From Mucilaginibacter sp. (lineage in GTDB: Bacteria; Bacteroidota; Bacteroidia; Sphingobacteriales; Sphingobacteriaceae), in NCBI GenBank assembly GCA_031292485.1, contig JARLHA010000070.1:147667-211666 (forward strand): a DNA stretch of 64,000 nt. Reading direction: 5' to 3'. The notes under the pieces were generated by a model. The model was not told where the DNA came from. It searched no databases and saw only the letters and a program-made list of their open reading frames with translations. The stretch's first letter is position 1. Each line of letters begins with the position of its first letter. The translations under genes were made by a program, and so were the position numbers. Of this stretch, positions 24,369 through 32,933 are shown piece after piece.

Positions 24369-25475
24369 TTAAATGGTTATTTTTCTATCCCTGGCTATGT
24401 TTTTCCATTCGCCGGTGATCTTATGATTTTCTATGGTGATGGCCCGTTCGTATAACGCGATAGTAGGGCAAACATGGTAAGGCAATCCATACAGCACATC
24501 CCCTACCTTATATTTATGCCCTTTCCCAGCTTCAGCAACCAGGTGTTCTTCACTTTGGCCGAGCATAACCAGTTCGGGTGCATTCAGGAATATTACCCTT
24601 TTTGCCAGTTCTTTTTCCGCCGCGACGGACTTATGGCCAAGGTCTAAACATATCTTTGTTTCATCAGGCAAGGATATCACTCTTGAAACAACCAATGCTG
24701 CAGTTAAAAATTGCTGTTCGGCTGATTCAGACAGGTATCCTTTATCCCAATAAACAAACGTTCCGGGGCTGCATTCTACATCTTTTCTTTTTGCGTGGAT
24801 AGGAAACGTAGGCGATCCCCCTGCAACAATCACAGGTTCAGGATACCCTTTATGTTTTAGGTCGGCTTGTAATTTGGCCACAGGTTCAAAGCATTCGTTG
24901 CATTTTTGGGTGCGGATATTGATGTCCTCATCATGTATATGGCCATCATAAGCATGCAAACCAACAGGTATTATACCGTGCAGGTGTGCGCACTCCATAT
25001 AAAGCAACCTGGCATCATTTCCCGGGGCGATCCCTGTCCGGTTCATACCCACATTCAAATCAACATAAACCGGGATGATGATATTGTTTTTTACTGCCGC
25101 ATCTGAAATTTGTTGGGCCGCCCGGGCATTATCAACAAGGCAGGCATAATTTGTATCGGCGTAAGTTAATATCAGCTTAACAAAACGTTCAAGTTTAGGG
25201 CCTGCAGGTTGATAAGCGAGTAAAACATCGGGGGCATTGCACATACCCAGCATTTCGGCTTCGGCGATAGTTGCGCATTTAAACCTGGTAATGCCGGCTT
25301 CCAGCATCAGCTTCGTCACCTCCATGTTTTTATAGGTTTTAACATGCGGGCGCAAACGCGAAATGTTGTCTATCATACCTTTAACCAAGGCAATGTTATG
25401 TTTTACCCTGTCGGGACAAACAACCAATGCCGGGGTATCCAGTTGGTCTATATTATTTACAGCAAACCATTCCAT
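24369..25475 (-). CDS. D-threonine aldolase-like PLP enzyme (alanine-racemase-type fold III)
   Basis: A 368-residue protein. LDTPALVVCPDRVKHNIALV then RPHVKTYKNMEVTKLMLEAG, where the Lys in HVKTYK is the likely PLP Schiff base. Further blocks YVDLNVGMNRTGI and the C-terminal metal site HVCP near residue 343 (typical of D-threonine aldolases, His and Cys chelate a divalent cation). The family splits D-threonine to glycine and acetaldehyde or dehydrates D-serine-type substrates. Exact substrate unknown. Lies between the dipeptidase and RidA genes. Confidence 0.8.
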   Translation of the reverse strand: MEWFAVNNIDQLDTPALVVCPDRVKHNIALVKGMIDNISRLRPHVKTYKNMEVTKLMLEAGITRFKCATIAEAEMLGMCNAPDVLLAYQPAGPKLERFVKLILTYADTNYACLVDNARAAQQISDAAVKNNIIIPVYVDLNVGMNRTGIAPGNDARLLYMECAHLHGIIPVGLHAYDGHIHDEDINIRTQKCNECFEPVAKLQADLKHKGYPEPVIVAGGSPTFPIHAKRKDVECSPGTFVYWDKGYLSESAEQQFLTAALVVSRVISLPDETKICLDLGHKSVAAEKELAKRVIFLNAPELVMLGQSEEHLVAEAGKGHKYKVGDVLYGLPYHVCPTIALYERAITIENHKITGEWKNIARDRKITI

Positions 25476-25510
25476 TTTTCAAACGAAATTTAATTAAATA
25501 TCGCAAACTC

Positions 25511-25557
25511 TCTGCTCCTTCTTTCGGACTTCCGGACTTTACTGACTTCCTGACTCC
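25511..25557. repeat. Iterated GGACTTCC / TGACTTCC words before the RidA stop
   Basis: CTTTCGGACTTCCGGACTTT and CTGACTTCCTGACTCCC are runs of a 7-8 base word, flush with the RidA stop codon at 25558-25560. One-sided, no full hairpin. Confidence 0.5.
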
Positions 25558-26022
25558 CTAAAACAACTCAAATAGCGCTTCAATTTCCACTGGAATATTA
25601 TCAGGCAATGAACCCATCCCAACCGCGCTGCGAACACCAATACCATTATCTTCGCCCCATACTTTCGCGAAGAGCTCACTGCAGCCATTTATGATAAAGG
25701 GATGTTTTTCAAAATCGGGCGTGCAATTCACCATACCCAATACTTTTATTACCCGTTTCACCTTATCAAGGCTACCCACATTAGCTTTTATAGTAGACAG
25801 TATGGCAAGGCCCACCTGGCGGGCAGCCAGTTTTCCTTCTTCGGGTGTAATCGTATCACCTATACGGCCGATAATTAACGTACCATCATCCTTCACCGTG
25901 CCATGGCCCGAAACATACAGGTATTTCCCATCAACTAAACATGGTTTATAAACGCCAAGAGGTTTTGGCGCAGGTGGTAAGTGAAGGCCAAGACCGTTGA
26001 AATTTTCTTCAGGAGTATTCAT
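25558..26022 (-). CDS. RidA / YjgF family protein
   Basis: A 154-residue protein starting at ATG 26020-26022 (MNTPEENFNGLGLHLPPAPK). LVDGKYLYVSGHGTVKDDGT and VGMGSLPDNIPVEIEALFEL fit the YjgF/UK114 trimeric fold. RidA proteins hydrolyse reactive enamine/imine intermediates made by PLP enzymes, which suits its place beside a PLP fold-III enzyme. The canonical catalytic Arg seems to be in VRSAVGMGSLP. Likely first gene of the three-gene leftward unit. Confidence 0.85.
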   Translation of the reverse strand: MNTPEENFNGLGLHLPPAPKPLGVYKPCLVDGKYLYVSGHGTVKDDGTLIIGRIGDTITPEEGKLAARQVGLAILSTIKANVGSLDKVKRVIKVLGMVNCTPDFEKHPFIINGCSELFAKVWGEDNGIGVRSAVGMGSLPDNIPVEIEALFELF

Positions 26023-26159
26023 TTTATAAGTTAATTTAAAAGCAAACATAAATAAAAAGCCGGGTATCTCACGCCCGGCTTTTCTTTAAATCAAAACAAT
26101 CAACTCTATAAAATGAAATGATTATGCGCGCGTTAAACCTATATTAACGCTAAACACAA

Positions 26160-26945
26160 TCAAGTAGTAATCAACTTATTTTTTAGGTTTAATGAGAACC
26201 GGGGTAAGGCAAACCACAAAGCCAGTATAGTCCCGTAGCTACCGCCCCGCTCAATCCACTCAAACAATTCCCAATGCGGGTAAAAAAGTTCTGTACCCAT
26301 TTTCCATACCAACAAGACAAGAACAACCGGGCGTATGGGCTTGATTAATATTGTTATAGCCAATAAAGCCTCAAAAACGCCAACTATTTGCGCCGTAAGT
26401 GCCGGATTAGAAAATCCCAGCGATGAATATTGCCCGACAAGGCCTTTCTTCTCGATTAAATTAAGCCAGCCGTGACCTATGATCAAAAGAAAAACAATAA
26501 CCTTTAAGCATTTAACAGCCATACCGAGGTTATCGCCGTTATATTCTTTAACAGGATCTATCTTCGCAAACCAGCTAACTTTATCCCCGTTGCGGTTGTA
26601 TAAAACTAAAAGGATCAATGGCGCACCAAAATTACCTGCCCGTTCGATAAATTCGGCAAAGGGTTCGCCAGACATGGGCCTTAAAAAAGCAGTTATGGCT
26701 CCCCAAATAACCAGCCAGCCGACAATCGCCCATGTAGGATATATTAATAAAGATAGCCCACACAAAATATCGAAAGAGCCCAGCCAGGGCATTAATTTGT
26801 ATGCCATAGCATGGCCTATACCAAATACCCCGAAATAATTGCACCAAATCTCTTTGGTAATTATTCCAAATGCACCGTGGCCTATAAAACACATGGCTGC
26901 AGCAATACGGAGCGTGTAATATATATTCTTCTCGTTAGTCAACAT
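26160..26945 (-). CDS. DoxX-like integral membrane protein
   Basis: A 261-residue protein with about seven hydrophobic segments (MCFIGHGAFGIITKEIW, LMPWLGSFDILCGLSLLIYP, VIVFLLIIGHGWLNLIEKKG, EALLAITILIKPI). GHGxxG and repeated GSFDILxG/FEALLA patterns are those of DoxX-like proteins. Two DoxX-like units appear duplicated (residues 8-110 and 140-250). Physiological role unknown. Confidence 0.65.
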   Translation of the reverse strand: MLTNEKNIYYTLRIAAAMCFIGHGAFGIITKEIWCNYFGVFGIGHAMAYKLMPWLGSFDILCGLSLLIYPTWAIVGWLVIWGAITAFLRPMSGEPFAEFIERAGNFGAPLILLVLYNRNGDKVSWFAKIDPVKEYNGDNLGMAVKCLKVIVFLLIIGHGWLNLIEKKGLVGQYSSLGFSNPALTAQIVGVFEALLAITILIKPIRPVVLVLLVWKMGTELFYPHWELFEWIERGGSYGTILALWFALPRFSLNLKNKLITT

Positions 26946-27006
26946 ACTGTTAAAATATTCTGTTAATCGCCTTCAAAATTAAATACGCCTATTAAATCTT
27001 CACTAT

Positions 27007-28059
27007 CTACGCAAACAATTTTTCTTCTGCAAGCTTTGTTCCTTCAACACGGGCTTTTATTTTGGCAAAAGCTGTTTCCCGCGTCGTGGATACATCATCA
27101 CAAAATGGCGAAAAGCCGCAGTCGTCAGTAGTACCCAATTGGTTTAGCGGGATATATTCTGCCGCTTCCAATACCCTTTCTTTCACTGTTTCACTTGTTT
27201 CAATTGTGGGGTTAAGCACATCTATCACACCAATAAACGCTGTCTGATCAGGCTTGAGATACTGCTTAATTATTTTTAAAACCTTTACCCTATCCGGTTC
27301 ACTTGCCAGCTGCAAATAAAAGCTGCCAACATGCAATTCAAAAAGGTCCGGCAAAAAATCCGCATAATCTATATCAGCGCTATGGGTAGAGTCATGATCG
27401 CCACCGGGGCAAACATGCACCCCCAATTTTTGCTGTTCTTCTTTGGCAAACCGGTCAAATACCTGGTTATTAATACCGATAAAATGTTTTAATACGCCGC
27501 CAGAGGGATCAAGTTTAAGAGATAGTCTGCCCTCGGTAAAGTCCATCTGAACTTTATAAGCGCCTTGTTCCAGGCACTGCCTGATATCTTTTTCACATTC
27601 GTTCACCAGGTCGGCCATAAATTCGGACTGGGAATAACCGGCTATCCCATTTTTAGGATAGATAAGGCTAAGCGCCGATGCCGAGATGACAGCCTGTTTA
27701 ACAGGTATATTCGTCTGTTTTTCCGCCGCTCTAAGATATTCCACGGCATACTTTCCATATTTGAACGGCCCGCCGGTTAATAATGGCAACTGCCGGGAAT
27801 GACCATCCTCAAAATTGATCACCATCCCATCCGCCATTAAATTTGACAGGCCCTCCAGCGGGTAAGTTGCGAAACTCGATTTGGTTTGTTCGCCGTCAGT
27901 TATTACAGGCGATCCCGTTTTTTCAAACGCCGCTAATGTATCACTAATAGCATTGGCATAAAGAACCTTTAAATCTGCGCCGTTAGCGGGGGCAGTAATA
28001 GCTGCTATTAACTCCGCAGGCCGGGGGATGCTTCCAATGGGTTCGGTAGGTATTTTCAT
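27007..28059 (-). CDS. MetE-like (cobalamin-independent methionine synthase C-domain) protein
   Basis: A 350-residue protein in the size class of the stand-alone UROD/MetE-like barrel. It opens MKIPTEPIGSIPRPAELIAA (typical GSxPRP) and has VITDGEQTKSSF, VQMDFTEGRLSLKLD, a zinc-ligand block HVCPGGDHDSTHSADIDY and the late TTDDCGFSPFCDDV (Cys). These match the MetE C-terminal domain. It probably transfers a methyl group, but donor and acceptor are not known, and full-length MetE (about 750 residues) is not present here. Confidence 0.7.
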   Translation of the reverse strand: MKIPTEPIGSIPRPAELIAAITAPANGADLKVLYANAISDTLAAFEKTGSPVITDGEQTKSSFATYPLEGLSNLMADGMVINFEDGHSRQLPLLTGGPFKYGKYAVEYLRAAEKQTNIPVKQAVISASALSLIYPKNGIAGYSQSEFMADLVNECEKDIRQCLEQGAYKVQMDFTEGRLSLKLDPSGGVLKHFIGINNQVFDRFAKEEQQKLGVHVCPGGDHDSTHSADIDYADFLPDLFELHVGSFYLQLASEPDRVKVLKIIKQYLKPDQTAFIGVIDVLNPTIETSETVKERVLEAAEYIPLNQLGTTDDCGFSPFCDDVSTTRETAFAKIKARVEGTKLAEEKLFA

Positions 28060-28175
28060 AAGATATTTAAGTTTGATATAGCGTTAATTAATGTAAACTC
28101 CTTAATCTCGTTCGGTATGCGATATTTAAAATTATCCGTTTCTTATAAGTAGCTGGCTTTATTAAAAAGCTTCAA

Positions 28176-29276
28176 TTAAAATTTAACTGTAACACCGATG
28201 TTTAATACATAATCTGCAAACGCAGCATCGCCATGCGTATAATTTCCTGTTAACTCTGTTGTTCTGATATCAGCTACGCTTTGTGTGCGATCCCTTAAAA
28301 TAGCAACGGGTAAGTAGGCATATATCGAAACGTTTTTCATCCGGTAATTAACTCCTGGTTCAGCTGATAAAATCCATCCTGGCCTTCTGAAACCGTCGCT
28401 GCCACCGATCAGATCGTGAGAAGGCAAGCATTCATAGCGCGCACCTGCAGAAAAATCGAAATGGTTTACGCCCAGGCTAAATCCCGTTCTAGCCATTATT
28501 TGATCAGGAATACTCATTACATCACTCGTTACCAATACTGAATTAGCACTTGCTGTACCGCCACGCGCAGTAGATACGCCATTTACGTCTTGCGGGTTCA
28601 TCAGGTAGAAAAATGTTCCATAAAAACCAAAGCTGTGGGTAAAATTGTAAAATGCATTTACTTCAGTTATTAAACCTGTTCCGCCATCACCCGGCTGGAT
28701 AGACTGATCGACCGGGCCTAAACGCTTTGATCCATTGGGGCCAACGTTATAAAAATAACTTTGGGCGTTATCATTTCCCGTTGGTAATTTAATACCCAAG
28801 CCTAATTGAATATTGCCTTTATGTGCTTTAGCAGGGTTTAATAACCATCCGAAACCTACAAGGGTAATGTCGCCAACACCCGATGCATAGGTATTGTGTC
28901 GCTGTGCCCCGCCATGTTCATAAAGCGATGACCTGCTGTTTGAAATAATCGGAACATCAAACGCCATAGACCAGCGATTGTTAAAATTGCGTGTTAATGA
29001 AAAATCCTCGGTAAAAGCATGATTGATTACGTTTGTCCCTTGTGCAATACGCTGAAATTGCTCCTGTTTACCAACGAAATGCCTGAATGATCTGAAATAG
29101 CGTGTATTTGCATTAAACAACCAACTACCTTGTGGTGCAAGACTATCCGGGTGTTCATCCATTGTACAAAGCCCACCCGTACTCCGGATAGCCACGCAAC
29201 CCTGCGCAAAAGTTTTTGTTTGAGTAACTAAAATAAGTAAGGAAATAGCTAAAAGTGTTTGTAAGGTTTTTTTCAT
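28176..29276 (-). CDS. Secreted outer-membrane beta-barrel protein
   Basis: A 366-residue protein with signal peptide MKKTLQTLLAISLLILVTQT (cleavage near FAQ/GC). The mature part is made of amphipathic strands (WLFNANTRYFRSFRHFVGKQ, WSMAFDVPIISNSRSSLYEH, FGFYGTFFYLMNPQDV) and ends with VLNIGVTVKF, a C-terminal aromatic as in outer-membrane barrels. Together with the barrel gene at 30978 it flanks the PAP2/haloperoxidase-like gene, which suggests a small surface-associated operon. Substrate unknown. Confidence 0.65.
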   Translation of the reverse strand: MKKTLQTLLAISLLILVTQTKTFAQGCVAIRSTGGLCTMDEHPDSLAPQGSWLFNANTRYFRSFRHFVGKQEQFQRIAQGTNVINHAFTEDFSLTRNFNNRWSMAFDVPIISNSRSSLYEHGGAQRHNTYASGVGDITLVGFGWLLNPAKAHKGNIQLGLGIKLPTGNDNAQSYFYNVGPNGSKRLGPVDQSIQPGDGGTGLITEVNAFYNFTHSFGFYGTFFYLMNPQDVNGVSTARGGTASANSVLVTSDVMSIPDQIMARTGFSLGVNHFDFSAGARYECLPSHDLIGGSDGFRRPGWILSAEPGVNYRMKNVSIYAYLPVAILRDRTQSVADIRTTELTGNYTHGDAAFADYVLNIGVTVKF

Positions 29277-29340
29277 TTTTGTTTTTGTTTTTGTTTTTAC
29301 TTGTAATTATTTTTCAAAGTTTAAATGTTAAAGTTTTTAA

Positions 29341-29364
29341 AAGGCTCCGTTTTACCGGAGCCTT
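29341..29364 (-). terminator. Stem-loop between the PAP2-like gene and the barrel gene
   Basis: AAGGCTCCG / CGGAGCCTT, perfect 9-bp stem, 6-base loop, 43 bases beyond the PAP2-like stop. The following T-run on the minus strand is weak (TTAAAAAC), so it may be a messenger-processing or attenuating hairpin rather than a full terminator. Confidence 0.55.
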
Positions 29365-29406
29365 AACCCACCTTCAAAAGGGTTTTATTTAATCAACTAT
29401 TTCTTT

Positions 29407-30969
29407 TTAATTACCGATGCCAGCACCGTCTGATTGGCCTCTTTTTACTGCATAGGCCCCAACGCTTGCACCTTCCTGCAAGCCGACGGTAACGTCGCTG
29501 CGGTAATGTATCGCCCCATAAAACCGCGACATTCCGGCTTCAGTAGCCATATCTGTAAACTTGGGTCCCCTATCCGGCAATAAATAGGTTAGCACGGCCG
29601 CCGCAGCCGCACTGAAATTCGAATGCCCGGAAGTATAAGACGGAAAATTCGGGATTCCTGTTAATGTCTTTATTTGTGGGTTTGCCTGCGTGGGCCGCAT
29701 ATTAAAATAAAAATATTTGGTATCCCAGCAGCATATTGCAACATCCATTTCGGCCATGTTTAATAATGCAAAATTCCGCGCCCAACGTACTTCGCTATAA
29801 TTTTGTTTAACAAATTCGGCAGCGGCAATGGCGTTCCAGTGCCCGGGTGGGGTATAAGTGCCAATACCATCAGCCCAAAATTGAACTTGCGCCTGGTGCT
29901 CTCTGGTAGGGTGCTGGCTTACTGCCAGCACTTCAGCCTCTTCTTGCTTAAATGCAGCTGACCCGGCTAAATTGGGCGGCCCCGGGCGAAGCGCTTTAAC
30001 TGTAAGTGTATCGAACAAAAAAGGAATCACTTTATTAAACAACGGAAGCATTGGTGGCCTTTGCGGCGACTCAAGGCTAACCCAGTACTGATCGCCTCTT
30101 GAAGTAGCATTGGTCTGCAGAGAAACCCACTCCGCTGGTGAACCTATTGCTTTACCGGCATTGTCAGTTTTGGCGCGCGCTACAAACACATCGGCTACCT
30201 GTTTACCAAGCGATTGCCCCGCAGTAAGTTCGCCGCGCACATTTGCGCCGGCCATTATACGGTATTGAATTTCTTCATTCGCTTTTTGCTGTATAAAATC
30301 CACCTCAGTAGGGAATAATAGTTTCATCATTTCAACTGTAGCACCGGCCACTACAGCATCTTCACTTGGGTATGACGGGAGAGCTGATTTTGGGATAAGC
30401 GCCTGCACACCAGCATCGTTAACGTATGGCGCTGATCGGTTGTACAGCTTTTTAAAGTGATACGCTGCTAAAAGCGCATCATATTGCGCGGCACTTACGT
30501 AAGCGTAGGCCCTTGCAGCATAAGGCGGATTTGAAAACGGAAACTGCGGATAAGCAAATGGGTTGGCAGAACTTGGGAAAGGGAAAGTTCCATCAGGGTT
30601 TTGATATGGCGCCAAATTATATTTAGCCACCAGATTCCTTAGAATCTCATTCCACCGTAATACAGCCCCGGCGCTCCAATAGTTAATTACAGCTTTTTGA
30701 GCGCTGGTTAAACTCCTTTGATAACCTTTAATCTCATTTAAGTCTGCAGTGTAGGCGTAGGAGCCAATGGCATCGGGAGCCGGTATATTGAACGCTGAAG
30801 GATCGGAAATCAAGACCGGTTTCCATGTATCGGCATTCAAATCGATATTAGTCGGTGCCAGCGCTGAATATGTTGTTGTACGGTCAATTACCTCTTTGTT
30901 GCACGACCCCAAAAAAACAATTGCGGCCAAAACTATAACTGGCATTACATTAAGTATAAGTCTTTTCAT
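29407..30969 (-). CDS. Vanadium-haloperoxidase-like PAP2 lipoprotein
   Basis: A 520-residue protein with a lipoprotein signal (MKRLILNVMPVIVLAAIVFL then GSC, lipobox FLGSC). The three PAP2/vanadate-binding motifs are all present near the C-terminus: K-x6-RP (KYFYFNMRP), PSYTSGH, and SR-x5-H-x3-D (SRFYGAIHYRSD). The protein is longer than plain PAP2 phosphatases and has the all-helical N-terminal half of bacterial vanadium-dependent haloperoxidases. It could be a phosphatase or a haloperoxidase, and sequence alone cannot tell. Anchored to the outer-membrane side, between two barrel-protein genes. Confidence 0.85.
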   Translation of the reverse strand: MKRLILNVMPVIVLAAIVFLGSCNKEVIDRTTTYSALAPTNIDLNADTWKPVLISDPSAFNIPAPDAIGSYAYTADLNEIKGYQRSLTSAQKAVINYWSAGAVLRWNEILRNLVAKYNLAPYQNPDGTFPFPSSANPFAYPQFPFSNPPYAARAYAYVSAAQYDALLAAYHFKKLYNRSAPYVNDAGVQALIPKSALPSYPSEDAVVAGATVEMMKLLFPTEVDFIQQKANEEIQYRIMAGANVRGELTAGQSLGKQVADVFVARAKTDNAGKAIGSPAEWVSLQTNATSRGDQYWVSLESPQRPPMLPLFNKVIPFLFDTLTVKALRPGPPNLAGSAAFKQEEAEVLAVSQHPTREHQAQVQFWADGIGTYTPPGHWNAIAAAEFVKQNYSEVRWARNFALLNMAEMDVAICCWDTKYFYFNMRPTQANPQIKTLTGIPNFPSYTSGHSNFSAAAAAVLTYLLPDRGPKFTDMATEAGMSRFYGAIHYRSDVTVGLQEGASVGAYAVKRGQSDGAGIGN

Positions 30970-30977
30970 GGTTAAAA

Positions 30978-31916
30978 TTATTTTGTATGTGTTTTCTTAA
31001 AATCAAATATGTAAAGTACACCGCCAAAAAAGTCGGTGCTTTGCCCCACATTTCTCCCCGTCAAAACATAATTGCCTCCGGCGGTAAGTTCAAGCCCGGT
31101 TGTTGAAAAACTATATTTAAATAATGCGCCGGCGGATGTCCAATTCATCCTGTTACTTGGAAAAGGCATGTCATTCTTTCGGATATCGAACCCGCCAAGC
31201 GTTGTTGTTTGCGACAATATTGCCTCAGCGTTAAACCGCAGGCTCCGATATCCTGTGCTAACAAGAAAATTATTTACATTAGGCATATAAACACGGTTGC
31301 TGTTTATTAGTGTGGTTGTATAATAGGATTCCTGGTCAATCGTCACATCGCTGCGTTGAATATATTGACCAGCGCCTGCTAAAAAAAATCTGCCCGTCTG
31401 GTAATTAACAAGTGCGCGAAGCGATAAACTTTCGGAATGTAACCCTATTGACAATGGCAAAAAATCGGGTTCATAGTTAGTTAATGGTACAGATCCTGAA
31501 AGGATGGCATGTGCGCTAAAAATACCCTTCCCTATTTCGGCCTGAAACGCAAGCCACTTTAATGTAAGTGTCAGATCCTGAACACCGCTTTGGCCCTTAA
31601 GTGTGCCGCCGGAAGCATTGGTGGTGATATATGGTACAGAAAATAAAATATCCAGTTTATTGGTAATGCCGTAATTACCAATTACCATATAGGTATTAGT
31701 GCTTAATTTACCTATATTTCCGTTATCACGTTTAAATGTGCCTTCCCAATAGTTCGTCCAGCTGCTGTGATCATAAACTACGCCGGCACAAAATAAATTT
31801 TTGGGGATCATTAATGCATCTGCGCTGGTTTGAGCATTTGATAATTGCCCAAATACCGCCAAAAAAGTCGCGGTCAGGCAGGATCTATAAAAATATAGAC
31901 GTAAAGGTTTCATCAT
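30978..31916 (-). CDS. Secreted outer-membrane beta-barrel protein
   Basis: A 312-residue protein with a signal peptide (SCLTATFLAVFGQLSNAQ/TS). Alternating strands such as LDILFSVPYITTNASGGTLK and a C-terminal TDFFGGVLYIFDF resemble the MetA-pathway-like or transporter barrels of Bacteroidota. Two ATG codons in a row open it. It ends 8 bases before the PAP2-like gene starts, so the two are cotranscribed. Confidence 0.65.
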   Translation of the reverse strand: MMKPLRLYFYRSCLTATFLAVFGQLSNAQTSADALMIPKNLFCAGVVYDHSSWTNYWEGTFKRDNGNIGKLSTNTYMVIGNYGITNKLDILFSVPYITTNASGGTLKGQSGVQDLTLTLKWLAFQAEIGKGIFSAHAILSGSVPLTNYEPDFLPLSIGLHSESLSLRALVNYQTGRFFLAGAGQYIQRSDVTIDQESYYTTTLINSNRVYMPNVNNFLVSTGYRSLRFNAEAILSQTTTLGGFDIRKNDMPFPSNRMNWTSAGALFKYSFSTTGLELTAGGNYVLTGRNVGQSTDFFGGVLYIFDFKKTHTK

Positions 31917-32183
31917 TTGTTGTTTATAAAAAGTTAAGTAAAAGGGTTAATACATGTCGTTACAATGCCTGCGAATTAATTATTTGGCAGGATTGATGAT
32001 TTGATTGATGATCTCATGCGTAGAGATGGCTGTTTAAACCTCCTTATCAACAAGCGCACAGGTAAAACCAGCATCAAGCACATTTTAAAAGGCTTTAAAC
32101 AAGTTTTTTCTATAAACAAGTTGAAATTACCGCCTCAATAATTATAATTCAGGCAAGCATAAAGGTTCAAAAAAACAGCAAAA

Positions 32184-32732
32184 TCAGCTGATGAGATTGG
32201 GCGGTTTGCCCGGAGATTCGATATAAGGATTATATAAACCCACAGTTACGCTTTTGTAAGCGGGTTTAATCAGCGTTTCAAACGCCGCGTATTGGTATTT
32301 AAAAACAGGCAGACTATATTCGTCGGATGAGCTTAATTTTTTCAGCCCCTGATCGCCTTTTTTGCTCATAGGGACATCGCTTATTTCTTTAGCAGTAATA
32401 ATATTTGCCGCTACCAGCCGGGTTTTTGCAGTATTGGGCAAACAAATAAAATACATGGTATCCCGGGTCATTTTAAGCTTTACATAGTTGTAATAAGCAT
32501 CCTTTAATTGGACCTGGCCGGCTACCACCTCGTATTCCGTCCAATCCGTTATGGTTGGCATATGAACGGGAATCTTTAACTCAACAAATCTGGATTCATT
32601 TATTTTATCACTATATACCTCTTTCACCATCTGAGCATCCGCCTGGTGGATGAAATATTGGTAAAATAAGGCGTATCCACCTAAATTGAACAGGTGAACA
32701 CTCAATAATATAATGGCAAATAATCGTTTCAA
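32184..32732 (-). CDS. Conserved-looking hypothetical exported protein, TTG start
   Basis: A 182-residue protein opening (TTG at 32730-32732) MKRLFAIILLSVHLFNLGGY, a hydrophobic segment that could be a signal or anchor. The rest is soluble, with strands such as KDAYYNYVKLKMTRDTMYFI and a Pro-rich end (YIESPGKPPNLIS). Similar small proteins occur in Bacteroidota next to metal or TonB-linked genes, but no defined family is recognised. Divergent from cydA, 201 bases away. Confidence 0.6.
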   Translation of the reverse strand: MKRLFAIILLSVHLFNLGGYALFYQYFIHQADAQMVKEVYSDKINESRFVELKIPVHMPTITDWTEYEVVAGQVQLKDAYYNYVKLKMTRDTMYFICLPNTAKTRLVAANIITAKEISDVPMSKKGDQGLKKLSSSDEYSLPVFKYQYAAFETLIKPAYKSVTVGLYNPYIESPGKPPNLIS

Positions 32733-32891
32733 GTAAACCTGATTATCCTGGGTTTATAAATAGTTTGTTGTAAATTAAATAATAATTTTCTGAATTGTAA
32801 AATTATTTTAGAATAATTCCATATTATATTTTAGAAACATTCTATATAGCTACAGTTGTTGCTTTTAACAACAGTTTAATTTAGTGTGGAT

Positions 32892-32899
32892 TATATTTG
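32892..32899 (+). promoter_or_regulatory. Candidate -7 box of cydAB
   Basis: TATATTTG matches TAnnTTTG, 34 bases before the cydA ATG. No TTG with standard spacing upstream, so an activator may be needed. Confidence 0.45.
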
Positions 32900-32933
32900 C
32901 ATTGGTTAATTAGCAATTCGTCACAAATTAGAT

